From Macrothele yani (Eukaryota; Arthropoda; Arachnida; Araneae; Macrothelidae), in contig CM076996.1 of NCBI GenBank assembly GCA_039090855.1, forward strand, positions 46,280,469 through 46,344,468: 64,000 bases of DNA, written 5' to 3'. This document shows, in pieces, positions 10,832 through 22,014 of the stretch. The notes beneath the pieces are model-generated. The model was not told the DNA's origin. It did not search any database and was given only the letters and a program-made list of their open reading frames with translations. Numbering within the stretch: position 1 is the first letter of the stretch; each line of letters opens with the position of its first letter. Made by a program: the position numbers and the translations under genes.

Positions 10832-12389
10832 CACTGGCGTGCAAAAATTAAGAACGAGACGGTTTTTCGAATGTAACGTCGTGCAGAAGTGCTTCACATC
10901 GACTCAAATCATACCATAAGATCCCCAAGATGTAAGAATATGGGACTAGTGAGCAAAACCGTCCAAACAAGGAATCCAAAGAATACAAAGGCACTTTATT
11001 GAAAAGGTAGCTTCGAGCACAACTGGACAGAAGACAGAAACGTCCATGTGACAGGCGGCTGCCAAGAAAAATCCAGTCTTTAGTAGGGAATATGATCACC
11101 CCTGACTTCGTTGCAGGATTTACAACGTCTGTCCATGCTGAGGACGAGGTTGTCAAGGAGCTGTTGAGGCATCGCGGCCTATTCCTCTTGTAGCGCCAAT
11201 CGCAGCTGCGGAATAGTTGTTGGCGGCTGGCGACGTACTGTCAAGCGTCTCCCGAGAAGGGAGAAGGTCCCGCACGTGTTCGATTGGATTTAGGACCGGG
11301 GACCTTGCAGACCAATCCATGCGTTGAATATCTTCACTCTCCAACAGCTCTGCGACAGCCACTGTACGATGAGGTGTAGCGTTGTCGTCCATGAAGAGGA
11401 ACTCACTACCCACAGCACCTCTAAACAGACGCACGTGAGACAGGAGAACCTCGGTACAATAGCGGGCACCAGTGACTGAACCTCCTTGGAAGATGTAGAT
11501 GTTAGTACGGCTACCAAGCATCATACCGCCCCAAACGAGAACTCCGCCACCTCCAAACCAGTCCCTTTCGATGATGTTGGAGGTGTGATTGCGTGTTTCC
11601 TGCTCTCTCCAGATGTGTATACGTCCAGAATCTCTCGTCAGAATAAATCGGCTCTCATCCGTAAAGAGAACTCGACCCCATTGCTGATGTGTCCAGTTCT
11701 TGTGTTCCTGGCACCATAGAAACCGCCGTCTCCGATGAGCAGGCGTTAATGGCACACACCGTACTGGTCGTTGTGCAAATAGACCACCTTTGTGCAGCCT
11801 CCTGACCACGGTAAAACGCGATAACGGACGTCCAGTTGTCTGTTGCATGTGCCTTACGATTTCTCCCGCTGTCTGCCGTCTGTCTCTTCTCGCCTGTAGG
11901 ACAATATACCGGTCGTCCGCCGCCGTGGTTGCTCGTGGACGACCACTGCTATACTCTCGGACAACTGTACCTGTCGTTTGAAATGCTCTTCATGCTCGTG
12001 AAACGATGCTGTGAGCGATCCCGCACTCCTCGGCCACACTAGTCACACTTCGACCTTCTTCCAACTTTCCAATGACACGACCTCGGGTAAAGTCATCCAC
12101 ATGTCGTCTACTGGATTGTCTGTTGGCCATATCACATGGTGGCAGCAACTCGTCGTCGTTCAAACCGATGTACACCGTGCTTGAAGAGCTTTTACCGAAT
12201 TGCTGAGCGTACACTGCCCGTGTGCTTTATACCCTTCCGACCCCCCGTCATGCTGCATATATGCGCATGCCCTACCGTACCGGACCCTAGTCTATCTTCT
12301 GAGCGGTCTTTCGGTCCGTTCTGCCTGCTCGTTCCGCTGTTATGCTAATTTCTCCTCTTCGTCCTTAATTTAATTTTTGCACACCAGTG
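10832..12389 (-). mobile_element. Tc1-like transposon (DD34E) with both ends
   Basis: The ends read TA-CACTGGCGTGCAAAAATTAA and TTAATTTTTGCACACCAGTG-TA, an imperfect ~27-bp terminal inverted repeat flanked by the TA target (10830-10831, 12390-12391). At 1558 bp with one minus-strand transposase it has normal Tc1 layout. The transposase is broken, so this copy could move only in trans. Confidence 0.9.
11080..12129 (-). pseudogene. Tc1-like transposase, DD34E, broken
   Basis: From ATG at 12129 the protein begins MANRQSSRRHVDDFTRGRVI, a Tc1 N-terminal helix-turn-helix. It continues with a second DNA-binding region rich in arginine, then the DDE domain: FTDESRFI (first Asp), FMDDNATPH (second Asp) and LNPIEHV (Glu). 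Thirty-four residues separate the second Asp and the Glu. Lesions are a TGA after HSIVSRA (~11990), a frameshift just after NPIEHVRDLLP (~11250) and a TAG near 11190. The C-terminus continues in the shifted frame to 11080. The enzyme would cut and rejoin element ends at TA; it is inactive here. Confidence 0.85.
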
Positions 12390-12408
12390 TACTAATTTAT
12401 TAGCAGTA

Positions 12409-12451
12409 CAGGCTGTGTATCCAATAAGGCCATTATTTGATACACAGCCTG
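12409..12451. repeat. 13-bp-stem hairpin
   Basis: CAGGCTGTGTATC and its perfect reverse complement GATACACAGCCTG are separated by 17 bases. The hairpin lies just outside the Tc1-like element. The adjacent GCGTATCTTATCTGA is echoed at ~13716-13730 (GCGCATCTTATCTGA), so it may be the edge of an unrecognised repeat. Confidence 0.6.
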
Positions 12452-12689
12452 CGTATCTTATCTGAGCCGAACATCATGTTAACATATGTTACCTTGAGTA
12501 CTTGACGTAATACATTAATTAAATTCCGACTTTCAGGCACGTAACTGTAATTAAATACGAAAGTGCCTTAAAAGTGGAAAAGACACCAACAAAGCACTTC
12601 TCAAAACGTATGGTTTGAGTCTAGTGAAACTTTAAATTGCCAGTTAAAAATTTATAAGAAATCACTAATTTTACTGAAAAATCGTCGTC

Positions 12690-13197
12690 ATGGGAGGTAA
12701 TTTCCATCAAACGCTGTTAAGCATCAAGCAAGCTTTACAGAAGCACTTCATCGATGCGTGAATTAATCGATCCAAACTCTGGAAGCATTTCAAGGTATTC
12801 CAACTAGTGGACAACATGTCAATAGACCAAACTGTTAGAAATCGGGCGAAATATCTCATCAGCGTTGGTAATGGTACCGCTTTTACGGACCAGGAGGGCT
12901 TTATGAACATAATGGAAGATCATATCAATAACAAGGATCTAATAATTGAAGTATTTGGACAAAGCATCAGAGATGTTGATGTCGGCAAATTGTGTGGTAT
13001 TCATACGGACATCGAAGAACGTCGACCCCTTAGCCACGAATAAGCAGACAGTGGAAATAATAGTATTGGCTCTAGGGCAACACGAAATGGTTACACAGAT
13101 GAAGCAGAACATTCCAACGGAATATTACTGCGTATTCATTTTCTCCACAAGGAAAGCCACCGCGCAGATGGCGACTGAGAATTTTTATTTTGTTTAG
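12690..13197 (+). pseudogene. Unidentified broken ORF
   Basis: An ATG at 12690 opens a frame interrupted by one TGA (~12759) that then stays open to 13043. The next frame is open from 12946 to 13197. The two overlap in the pattern expected for a single coding sequence with one frameshift near 13015. Translations are hydrophilic and protein-like (GNGTAFTDQEGFMNIMEDH in one frame, LALGQHEMVTQMKQNIP in the next). I do not recognise the family and see no transposase or RT motif. A decayed host gene, a transposon accessory ORF, or an old endogenous viral fragment are all possible. The SINE at 13198 abuts its end. Confidence 0.4.
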
Positions 13198-13385
13198 TTT
13201 GGGGGTTTAACAACCACCGTGAGTAACTCAATGGGATATAAGCAGTCGTCCGTCCCTAATTCAGGGCTCCTTGTTACAGGGAGGGGAGAGAGCCAGGGCC
13301 ATAAAACAAACATAACATCCTTACCTGACTGGGATTCGCACCCGGGCCCATCTCGGACGAACGACTGAGAATTGGCGCTGGCGTT
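13198..13385 (-). repeat. SINE family 1, degraded copy
   Basis: Matches the shared SINE body (TTTAACAACCACCGTGAG, CTCAATGGGATATAAGCAGTC, GGGAGAGAGCCAG) and part of the tRNA-like head with a box-B-like GATTCGCACCCGGG on the plus strand. The 5' head beyond that has decayed. Compare the clean copy at 51079-51303. Confidence 0.75.
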
Positions 13386-13739
13386 TTGTTTCTTCGAAAT
13401 ATCAACGTAAAGAATGGACTCTTCAACGGAACGCCCTTAATTGTCACGTAATTGGTAAGGCACACTATAGAATGTATGATCGTAACTGGAAGCAACAAGG
13501 GACGATAGGTTTTAATTACTCGAATTGATGTGACGTTGGCAGAAGATAGTGACCTCCCATTCTAAATGAAGTTCCTGAAGTTTCCAATAACCTCAGAATT
13601 TGCAATGACCATTAGTAAAAGTAAAGTAAAAACTTTGGACTTGGTATGAATGCTATTCGAAAATCAAGTATTTGGACACGGGCAGCCCTACCGATACGAC
13701 GGAGAGATGCGCTGCGCATCTTATCTGAACCGAACTAAG

Positions 13740-14930
13740 CCATACATACATACATACATATCACTAAGCTGTTCTCTGAGATTCAGAGGTTAGCTCCAAA
13801 AAGAAATACAAACTTCCAGATATTTTTACTTATTGTTGTCGTATCAAACTTCTCCATTTACAGCGATCTTGACGTACAACTCGTGCTTCACTAATATCCA
13901 TTACACGCCGTACACAAGATCTTTTATACTTCATACTCATAATGTTTTTCTCATGCAGACACTCCTGAATCTGATCCATCCATGTCTTCCTTGGCCTTCC
14001 TCTGCCATTCATTCCTGCCACTTGGGCTGAAAAGATTTTCTTAGTAAGCATTTCATCACTCATTCTTTCAACATGGCCAAACCACCGAAGCATATTGGTC
14101 TCCACCTTGCTAACAACATTTTGCTTTACATCACACAACTGCAATACATCTTCATTTCTCACACAATCACATCGTGTCTTGCCACAAACCCCACGTAAGT
14201 AACGCATTTCTCCAGCACACAAACGACTCCTATGTTTCTTCTGCAGTACCCAGGTTTCACTGCTATATATCAGAGTAGGAACAATTACAGTTTCATACAC
14301 AGCCATGCGGGACTCTCTAGAGAACCCATCATTCCTGTGAAAACCTCCCAGAGGAGCTATGACTTTCAAAGAAGAATTCACTCGCCTGCTGATTTCACCA
14401 TCCAACTTGTTCTCTCTGTCAAACATGCTTCCTAAATACATAAACTCACCAACCTGGTCAATCACAGTGCCATTTATACTTACATTACATTTAGTGCTAC
14501 CAGTTCCTCTCTCAAACACCATAACTTTGGGTTTTCCCTTATTTATACTCAGTTTGAATTCCATGCAAACTTCGTGCATCCGAGTCAACATACTCTGCAA
14601 CTCACTTTTGCTCTCTGCCAACAGGACAGTGTCATCAGCATACAGCAATCTGCACACACGGATATCACCAAGACATAAACCACTATTATCTATTTTGGCA
14701 TCACGCATGCATGCATCCATAAATATATTAAACAGCCATGGTGACATTACACAACCTTGTCTAACTCCTGCACCAATGGAAAACCATTTTGATAAAACAC
14801 CATTCACTCGTACACAAGCTCTACTACCAGCATACATGGCTAAGCCAAGGTGAAGAATTCTGTTTTTCAAGAGGTCTTTTAAACTACAGAAAGTGAGTCG
14901 AAAGTTTTGCAATATTTGGATCACTTTATG
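13740..14930 (-). mobile_element. 5'-truncated non-LTR retrotransposon with ATGT-repeat tail
   Basis: The minus-strand coding remnant ends at 13830. About 70 bp later comes a (TATG)n run (13741-13765 on plus), which looks like the simple-repeat tail used instead of poly(A) by some LINE clades. Upstream sequence stops near 14930 with no endonuclease domain, so the element is 5'-truncated. No convincing TSD was found. Confidence 0.65.
13830..14924 (-). pseudogene. LINE reverse transcriptase, C-terminal two-thirds
   Basis: This 364-codon open frame starts inside the RT: GVRQGCVMSPWLFNIFMD (motif B), then LYADDTVLLAES (motif C, catalytic DD), NKGKPKVMVF and FMYLGSMF. It then shows the IYSSETWVL and WFGHVERM blocks of LINE C-termini. 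Motif A and the endonuclease are missing. It differs in sequence from the RTE copies at 2355 and 30440, so it is a separate lineage; I cannot place the clade firmly. The open frame suggests fairly recent insertion, but the truncation makes it non-functional. Confidence 0.8.
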
Positions 14931-15009
14931 TCTTCATACGTACCTTTACGACGAAAGCTAACAAGCATTTAAAGTATAGATCATCGTGTTGCACCGTCTT
15001 TAGCTAACT

Positions 15010-15995
15010 GTCTGCCAGTTTTTAGATTCCGCGGAGGTACCAGTTCTTGCCCTTCGAGGCGAAGATCTTCTTCCCCCAAGCTACCACCTTCTCCAGGTTG
15101 TTGAAGTGCCTCCTGCGAAGAAAGTGGGCTATGGACCGGAACAAGTAATAATCCGACGGGGCTTGAGGTACGGACTATATTCTGGGTGTGACTTCAGTTC
15201 GATGCCCTCAAGTTCCTGGAGTTTTGCCCGGGTTGTTCGCACTGTAGGAGGTCAAGTGTTATCCTGCTGTAGGAGAGCGCGCTTTCTGTTCACTAGTGTC
15301 GGGTACTTCTCCTCCAAAACGGCATAGATCCGCTCCAGCTGTTCAGAGTAGAGGTTGTCGTTGATGGTCCAACCGTCTAGAACAAATTTGTAATTGATTA
15401 TCCCCTTAAGATTCCACCAGACGCAAAGTATCACCGTGTGCTCGAAGCGCCCACGTTTGGCGTCAGGTTCTGGAAGCTGTCCAGTGCTCAGCTACTGCCC
15501 TTGTGTGTTAGGATTACGGAAATAAATCTACTTTTCATCGCATGTAACAGTTCTCTTGATGAAACGTGCATCGCGCGTGTTTTCTAGGAGTTTCGTGCAC
15601 ACTTCCACTCGGTCGTTTGCTTCAGCTGGCGTCAGTTCGTGAGGGACAATGCGGCAGCTCCTGTAGACCTTGCCAAGGTCCTGAAGATGACGAACCACGG
15701 TGGTCTGGGATATGCCCAGCTAGCCTGATAATCTTCGAGTGCTGGTTGTCGGATTTGTCTCTACTGCCTGGCGCACGGCCTCGAAATCCACGGTTCGCCC
15801 CCTACCTGATCTTGGCTGATCGTCGAGGTTTCTGCTACCTGACCGGAATTTCTTGAGCCATCTGGTTGCGGTACTGTAGTCCACGGAACCTTCCCCTTTC
15901 CCATGACAAATATTTCGTGCTACTTGAGCAGCGTTATGGCCAAGTTCAAACTGGTAAAGCAAAAGTTCCCTAATTAGCCGCTTGTGGCTGTTCAT
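15010..15995 (-). pseudogene. Mariner transposase, degenerate
   Basis: The N-terminal piece (15995-15720) reads FELGHNAAQVARNICHGKGE then YSTATRWLKKFRSGS..DDQPRSGR, the mariner helix-turn-helix region. A second open piece (15434-15252) has ILCVWWNLKGIINYK and LLQQDN, part of the catalytic domain with the second Asp. Further downstream, broken frames to ~15010 still show HPEYSPYL and a mariner-like C-terminus. Stops and shifts break it at several points. No terminal inverted repeats were recognised. It is unrelated in sequence to the mariner at 51358. Confidence 0.8.
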
Positions 15996-16201
15996 CTTTT
16001 AGGCGTCCCAACCACAGATAGAACGACGACATGCAATACACAGCAATGACTGCTACTTTATATCCCTTTCGACTTGAACTAGTTTAAACATGTGACATAT
16101 TCACCGCAGCACATGCCTTTATGAAAATATTAGAAAACTTTCGATTCAACCTCTGTTTGCTCTGTTGTATGCAGTAAATTGCTCAGATTTCTAGATAATA
16201 A

Positions 16202-17612
16202 CACTGCTGGCCACCCAAAATGCAACACTAAGAAGGTAGCATCCGATTGGCCTGAAATTCGCAGCATGCGTCGCCCTCGAGAGGACATGCAAACGATTAG
16301 CATTGCAGGGCATATGCAAATCATGTGCGCCCGGCACGCCACCGAGAAACACTATAAGAAGGGTGCACAGAAGGCGGGGTGTAAGTAGTGGAAGTGTGTT
16401 GTGCTGCCGGACCTGTGCGTGGGAAGCTTCCTGGTGCCTCGTCGCACAAAACGGCAGTCATTCCAGCACGTTTTGGAGTTCGACAGAGGACGAATAGTGG
16501 TTTGTCGCGACAGTGGTTTATCGTACCGAGACATCGGCGCCCGTGTGGGACGACATCCAGCCACAGTGAGGCGAGTATGGATTCGATGGGTGCAGGAGGG
16601 ACGGGTGGACCGACGTGAGCGATTTCGGATGCCGCGCCACACCACCGGACGAGAGGGCCGGCATGTTGTGCGGCGGGCATTGACGGCTCGCACCACCACA
16701 TCACGAACGTTAGCGCAGGAATCAGGGTGTGTTGCGCAACAACCTGTGTCAGCACGTACCGTTCGACGTCGTTTGCAGGAGCTGGGATTTGTGACATGGC
16801 GCCCATTGCTCCGATTACCAATGACGTTACACCACCGGCAAGTGCGGCGGCAGTGGGCCGTTGAACGCCGCACTTGGACTGCGTATTGGCACGACATTGT
16901 CTTCTCCGACTAATCCCGCTTCTGCCTGCAACACCACGATGGTCGGATCCGCGTGTGACGGCACCGCGCTGGGAGACTGTATGACGCCTGCATTATGCAT
17001 CGCCATACCGGTCTGTTGCATGGCGTCATGGTATGGGGAGCAATTGGATAAGACACCCGCACCCCTCTGGTACACATCGCCGGTACACTCAACAGCCACT
17101 GCTACATCTGCGACGTTTTGGAGCCTGTAGTCTTCCCTTACTTGCAGGACCTGCCAGCTGTCACGTTTCAACAGGACAATGCGCGCCTCCACGTGGCACG
17201 CATTGTGCAACAATTTTTCACGGCCCACCAGGTGTCACTGCTGCCGTGGCCCGCCTGTTCTCCCAATATGTAGCCCATCGAACACGTCTGGTCGCTGATT
17301 GGCAACCGAGTGGTCCGGCAAGCACCACTCGCGGCTACGCCTGATAAACTGTGGCAATGTGTGGAAGCAGCCTGGACCGACATACCCCAAGCCCACATCG
17401 AAAGCCTCTTTCGTTCGATGCCGCGGCGTGTAGCGGCTGTTATTGCCAGCCATGGGGGCCACACGAACTATTGGTGCCTGCGTGTTCCGCAAGTCGCACG
17501 GGCCTGTAAGCTCAGTCGTTTCATCTGTGTATCTGTTGTTATGCGTCCAGTAAATCTGGCTTTGCTATCTCTTGTCCTTCTTGGTGTTGCATTTTGGGTG
17601 GCCAGCACTGTG
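16202..17612 (+). mobile_element. Tc1-like transposon with inverted ends
   Basis: CACTGCTGGCCACCCAAAAT at the left and its near reverse complement ATTTTGGGTGGCCAGCACTG at the right form the terminal inverted repeats. The length (~1.41 kb) and a single plus-strand transposase fit Tc1. The fragment at 1-102 is the left end of a second copy. The flanking TA is imperfect on this copy (AA at left, GG at right). Confidence 0.85.
16401..17510 (+). pseudogene. Tc1-like transposase, DD34E, several stops
   Basis: The protein begins with FDRGRIVVCRDSGLSYRDI, the Tc1 N-terminal helix-turn-helix. It stays open to 16913, where a stop interrupts the first catalytic motif (VFSD-stop-SRF). Continuing frames carry GVMVWGAIG, VTFQQDNARLHVA (second Asp) and a PIEHVW Glu motif 34 residues later, then a C-terminal [15 protein letters not shown]. 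At least three stops or shifts are visible. It belongs to the same broad Tc1 group as the relics at 18.9-20.3 and 21.0-21.9 kb. Confidence 0.8.
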
Positions 17613-18106
17613 GGTAGAGCATCACGATGCTTGATTTATGTTTATGGAACTGCAGCATTTTTACTGATCTTTCTGGCGACAAAGCCAGAATCTATCTTCA
17701 ACAAGTTAAACTGCATATTCCACCACGAGTAAAGAACATACCTAATGAAAATCATTGGAGCTTCATTTTCCTACACAGTAGGAAATTGAGACTATTTGGA
17801 GATAAGTGTCATTTCAATTACTGAAACTTGTCGAGTAATGTATTCTCCGTCGTATCGGTAAAGATAAGACGCTACAGCTAAAAAAAGCTACCAATAAAAT
17901 TCCCATTATGCTTTATTACGCCTTTTCGCTTTACGGGCGCTTTTTGTGAACGTACAGTGTGAGGACTTGTTCTGTGTGCTTCTAATTTGCAACTGTTTTC
18001 ATTATTTCAGTTCTTTTTCTTCGTGTGTAACTTCTTTTATACTTTTATGGCTATGAGAAGTGAAAGAGAAAAAAATTATGGCATGAAAAACTAATTTGGG
18101 AGGGGT
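17613..18106. other. Gene-free spacer
   Basis: No coding or repeat signal is recognised apart from AT-rich runs. CTCCGTCGTATCGGTA at ~17847-17862 resembles, in inverse, a stretch near 13690-13704, which hints at a shared unidentified repeat. Confidence 0.35.
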
Positions 18107-18287
18107 TAACAATCACCGTGAGCAACTCGATGGGCTGTAGTAGTCATTCGTTCCAAATTTAGAGCCACTGGTTCTAGGGAACGGAGAGAGAGCTAATGCC
18201 GTAAGACAAACACAACATCCCTGCCTCACCGAAATTTGAACCCGGACCCATCTCGGACGAATGATCAGGAGCCAGCGCTTGCAGCGA
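18107..18287 (-). repeat. SINE family 1, diverged copy
   Basis: Plus-strand text shows GTTAACAATCACCGTGAGCA, CAACTCGATGGG, AGAGAGAGCTAATGCCGTA and AAGACAAACACAACATCC, all parts of the SINE body, followed by a decayed head (TTTGAACCCGGACCC). Divergence is higher than in the 50.7-51.3 kb copies, so it is an older insertion. Confidence 0.75.
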
Positions 18288-18889
18288 AACTAATTTTACG
18301 CAAGCAAAAATACAATAAATTCGATTAGTAGATTTATCAGCAGATTCAGTTTAATTACCTTTTTTCCCAAGAAAAACTTCAGATGTGCCAATCATCTCGT
18401 TTAATGCGCGCGTTGTGTTGTCAGTGGACATTCTGTAGTTTCAGTTGCGGAGATATGGGTAGTAAATGGGCACGTGTGGTTAAGGTATACGTGTGCTTAA
18501 TGGAGAAGTATGGTTAAGACGTATGTGTGCGAAATGGACAAGTATATGTACACTCTGTGACACTGAAATTGAGAAGGAGAAATCAGAAGTGCATGCAAAA
18601 CGTCGGGAGGATGACGATATGCAAATGATTAAAACACAGGACCAATCGAACGGAAGCTTCAGCTGATATAAACAGATACACTACTGTTTATGAAAATTGC
18701 ATCGCCATGAAATACTACTGGTATTAGCTTGAAACTCACAGGATATGTACAACATGTTGGAGCATGCAAATGATTAAAATGTCAGTGAAAATACCCATGC
18801 GGTTTCGGAGCAGTGACCTCTGAACTGTCCGGTCTTGGGTATAAAGAGGCTCCACGAGATGTTGCAATCAGTGAAGAGCTGACATTGAG

Positions 18890-20330
18890 GCGAAAAGGTG
18901 TTTCTTGTGTCTCACTCTGCCCGTCGCCGAAGAAGGTAGCATTATGAACACCTGGCGGACTTTGAGTGAGGAAGGATTGTTGGGATGAGAGAAGCTGGAT
19001 TTTCCTACAGCGAAACTGCTACTCGTATGTGATGAAACTCCAGTATGGTGAACATGGCGTTAGTGTACAGATGAAGCTCGGACGCACAGAAATCCGGAAA
19101 ACAGACCCGGATTTCTGTTGGTCCGAGACTCACGGGATGACAGACACCTCTACTACATGGCAGTGATCGATCGCACAGCGACATCCACGGTTTTAACTCA
19201 GCAGGGAAGCACTGTCACAGGTAAGGCTTTGCCCTCCAGCACAGTCCGACGTTGTAGGATTAACAGAGGACTGGTCGCTAGTAGCCTATTGATGCGCAAT
19301 TCTTTGACCTTCAACCACAGACGCCTCAGATTGCTGGGGTCTCGAACACAGACATTGTCCCGCTGATGGGCAACAGGTGGTGCTTTATGACAAGTCGCGA
19401 TTCAACTTGGTGCACCATAAAAAGACATCAAAAGGAGGCAGGCACCACCTTGCACGGTAATACAGTCCTTGAAAATGATGGTATGAAAGCCTAAAAATTA
19501 AAAACTTTCCCATTACGCTCAAAGGATATTTATTGATAAAACTAAAAGTTTAAAAACATACATTAGAACTTTCAGGCAACCCAACACATTGAGCATTTTG
19601 GGTTGCCCGAAAGGTCTAATGTATGTTTTTAAACTTTTACTTTTATCAATAAATATCCTTTGAGCGTAATGGGAAAGTTTTTAATTTTTAGGCTTTCATA
19701 CCATCATTTTCAAGGATTGTATTACCGTGCAATGTGGTGGCTGCCTCCTTTTGATGTCATTTTTATTGGATTAAGCACGAGATCACTTCATAAAATCAAA
19801 TTGGTGCACCATGATGGTCGCATACGTGTTCGAAAACATCGTGGTGAACGTCACTTTGCAGCGTCATACCGTCCCAACGCCAAGAGTCATGGTTTGGTGC
19901 GCCATTGGTTCAATTCGCAATCTCGCCTTGTACCAATTAAGGGAACCCTCAATAGCCAGCGATACATCAGGGATGCTTTAGAGGCAGTGGTGATACCCTT
20001 ACTTCAGAGTTGTCCTGGAGCTATATTCCAGCATGACACTTCTCGGCAGCACGCGGCCCGGACTGTCCAAAACCTCTGCCATGCGCGGGCAGATGCCGCT
20101 TCTTCCGCCGGATATGTCCCCGATCAAACACGTCTGGGGTATATTATCTAAGCGACTGGGCCATCAAGCATCTCCGCCAGTCACCACAAATAAACTCTGG
20201 TTTCGCATAGAAGCAGCCTGGCAGGCTATTTGGCTATTTTCTAGGACGATATCAAAAACCTTTTCCATTCAGTGCCAGGCCCGCTAGAGGCTGTTATTGT
20301 TGCTCGGGGGGGGGGGGGGGGACTTCACAC
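18890..20330 (+). pseudogene. Tc1-like transposase relic split by a palindromic insertion
   Basis: The N-terminal block near 18938-19030 reads HYEHLADFE then GRIVGMREAGFSYSETATRM with in-frame stops. Around 19389 YDKSRFNLVHH is the first catalytic motif. A 382-bp insertion follows and the protein resumes at 19813 as DGRIRVRKHRGER. It continues to AIFQHDTSRQHAARTV, a decayed second-Asp motif, and PIKHVWG in another frame. A poly(G) run (~20307-20323) lies near the C-terminal end. No terminal inverted repeats were identified. The element was already a Tc1 copy when the palindrome entered it. Confidence 0.75.
19407..19812 (+). mobile_element. Palindromic insertion with 12-bp TSD inside a Tc1 relic
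   Basis: TTGGTGCACCAT occurs at 19407-19418 and 19801-19812; the Tc1 reading frame reads through if the insert and one copy are removed, which fixes the boundaries. The 382-bp insert consists of a ~166-bp left arm (19419-19584), a 13-base loop, a near-perfect inverted right arm (19598-~19765) and a 35-bp unpaired tail on the right. The arms carry no coding capacity. The layout parallels the retroposon at 43432-43797, but the sequence is unrelated. Confidence 0.85.
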
Positions 20331-20585
20331 GGTACTGAGTTTTAAAGCGAAAAAATCTTGTGTAGCTCTACAAATGTAATGAGTTATCTCCTGTAGCTTG
20401 AGAAATCTGTAATATAAATTTCATTTGAATAGCGCAATTCTTTCTTGGTGTTGCAATTTTAAACAAACGGTAGTTTACGTAGCGAGCGTGGAGTTTAGAA
20501 GAACGTGTGTGTGTGTGAGGGAGTTACAGGCATCTGTCTTGCCGGTACTGACTTCGGACTGCAAAGACATAATCGAGAATGCTAA
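20331..20585. other. Spacer
   Basis: No gene recognised. TTTCTTGGTGTTGCAATTTT near 20440-20459 resembles the terminal repeats of nearby Tc1-like elements and may be the right end of the relic that precedes it. Confidence 0.4.
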
Positions 20586-20703
20586 GACGTCATGTTTTTT
20601 TTATTTTTTTATTGGAGGTTTAACGACCACCGTGAGCAACTCAATGGTCTACAAGCAATCTCCGGTCCCTAATTTAGGGTCACTGATTCCAGGGAAAAGA
20701 TAG

Positions 20704-20765
<62 letters not shown>

Positions 20766-20881
20766 AGTGCCGTAAGACAAACACAACATCCATGCCTCAC
20801 CGGGATTCGAACCCAGACCCCTTTCGGAGATCAGAGGCCATCACTTAGATCACAGCGCCACCGGGGCGGCGACGTCATGTT
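20586..20881 (-). repeat. SINE family 1 with TSD and internal microsatellite expansion
   Basis: GACGTCATGTT flanks the copy at 20586-20596 and 20871-20881. The minus-strand SINE has the tRNA-like head (GGCGCTGTGATCTAAG), the body and a poly(A) tail (poly(T) on plus). Between AGGGAAAAGATA and GAGAGCCAGTGCC, where other copies have only a short GGGAGAGAGCC, a (GATA)n(GA)n run of ~60 bp (20700-20762) has grown. Confidence 0.9.
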
Positions 20882-20959
20882 CGACACAGATATCAGTACC
20901 ACAGTGACTTCATCAGAAGGCTGACTATAAGCTTTCTAGCGGCGGTATGTTCTCTTCGT

Positions 20960-21900
20960 CTTACAGCAAAACATATGTCTGTGACCACAGGACAATGCAC
21001 AGATGTTGGGAAGAATGGATGCAGGAAGATAAGAGTATTCATTGAATTGGAGCGGTGCACGATTATTGAAATGGAGGATAGTCTTATCCGTCGATAGGTT
21101 CATACCGCACTTACAGCCACTCAAAAGACTATCGAATGCGATGCGACTTCCGTTGGTAGTCACCCAATCTTCCGTCGAAACATTGCACTGCGACGGGTGC
21201 AACGGAGCCTCCATCCATGCATACCTGTCGTTGATTACCATTGACCGCTGCCCATCGTCAACAGGATCTGGAATGGCGTCGCTCACAGGAGACCTGGGAT
21301 ACAGAATGGTATCATGTGGCCTTCAGCGTCGGATCCCGCTTCCACTTTGAGCTTAATAATCAGAGCATAAACATGCGGCGACGACGTGGTTAGCGGAATG
21401 ATCCTAGAGCCAGTCTGCAACACTATAGTGTATGCCTTTCTGGTGTTATGGTGTGAGGACCGACCAGTTACAAACGTCTTTCATCGTTGCTGTTTGGCAA
21501 CGGCATCTGAACTCCTCGCTATGTCGCCTATTCGGTGAACTGTTCGCTCTCTTTCTTTTTTTGGGTGCCTGATTACATCTTCCACACAATAACATCCGAA
21601 TGCATACGTAGGGGCTTCTCGTGTTTCTTCGGGTCTTCGTTGTGTGAGGACATACTGCCCCATGGTTAGCCAGATCCCCTAATTCCCCAGTTGATCCCGT
21701 GGTGGCCATGATTGGGCGGACAGACCTCCCACCCAATCCAATACGGACCACAATTCTGCGGAATCAGGCGCAAAAGAAACCTGGGAGGGTGGGGGACGCC
21801 GGAGGAGGTTATTCGGCAGCTACACGAATCCACTATGAGATTCTCAGCTCAATGTAACCGCAACAGAGATGGTTTCGCATCACATGATCTGTCAATAGTA
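20960..21900 (+). pseudogene. Highly degraded Tc1-like transposase
   Basis: Conceptual translation near 21290-21400 gives EWYHVAFSVGSRFHFE followed by RRRRG, a mutated form of the Tc1 'FSDESRF...RRRGER' block, then GVMV. Near 21655-21760 CPWLARSPN and MIGRTDLPPNPI match the 'LPWPARSPDLSPIEHVWDMIGR' block with heavy damage. Stops occur throughout and no ends are recognisable. Similarity is by eye only. Confidence 0.55.
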
Positions 21901-22014
21901 AGCATCGCTTTGTGTCAATCAATGTGTTCATTAGCATCAACAAGTTTTAGATGCGTTTGTTACCTCCTTGGATATCATTCCTCCAAGTACCCTAACCAGT
22001 GGTGTAGTCTTCTA

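Noticed and set aside
13833..14853. Several plus-strand ORFs
   Set aside because: They are antisense shadows of the LINE reverse transcriptase on the minus strand.
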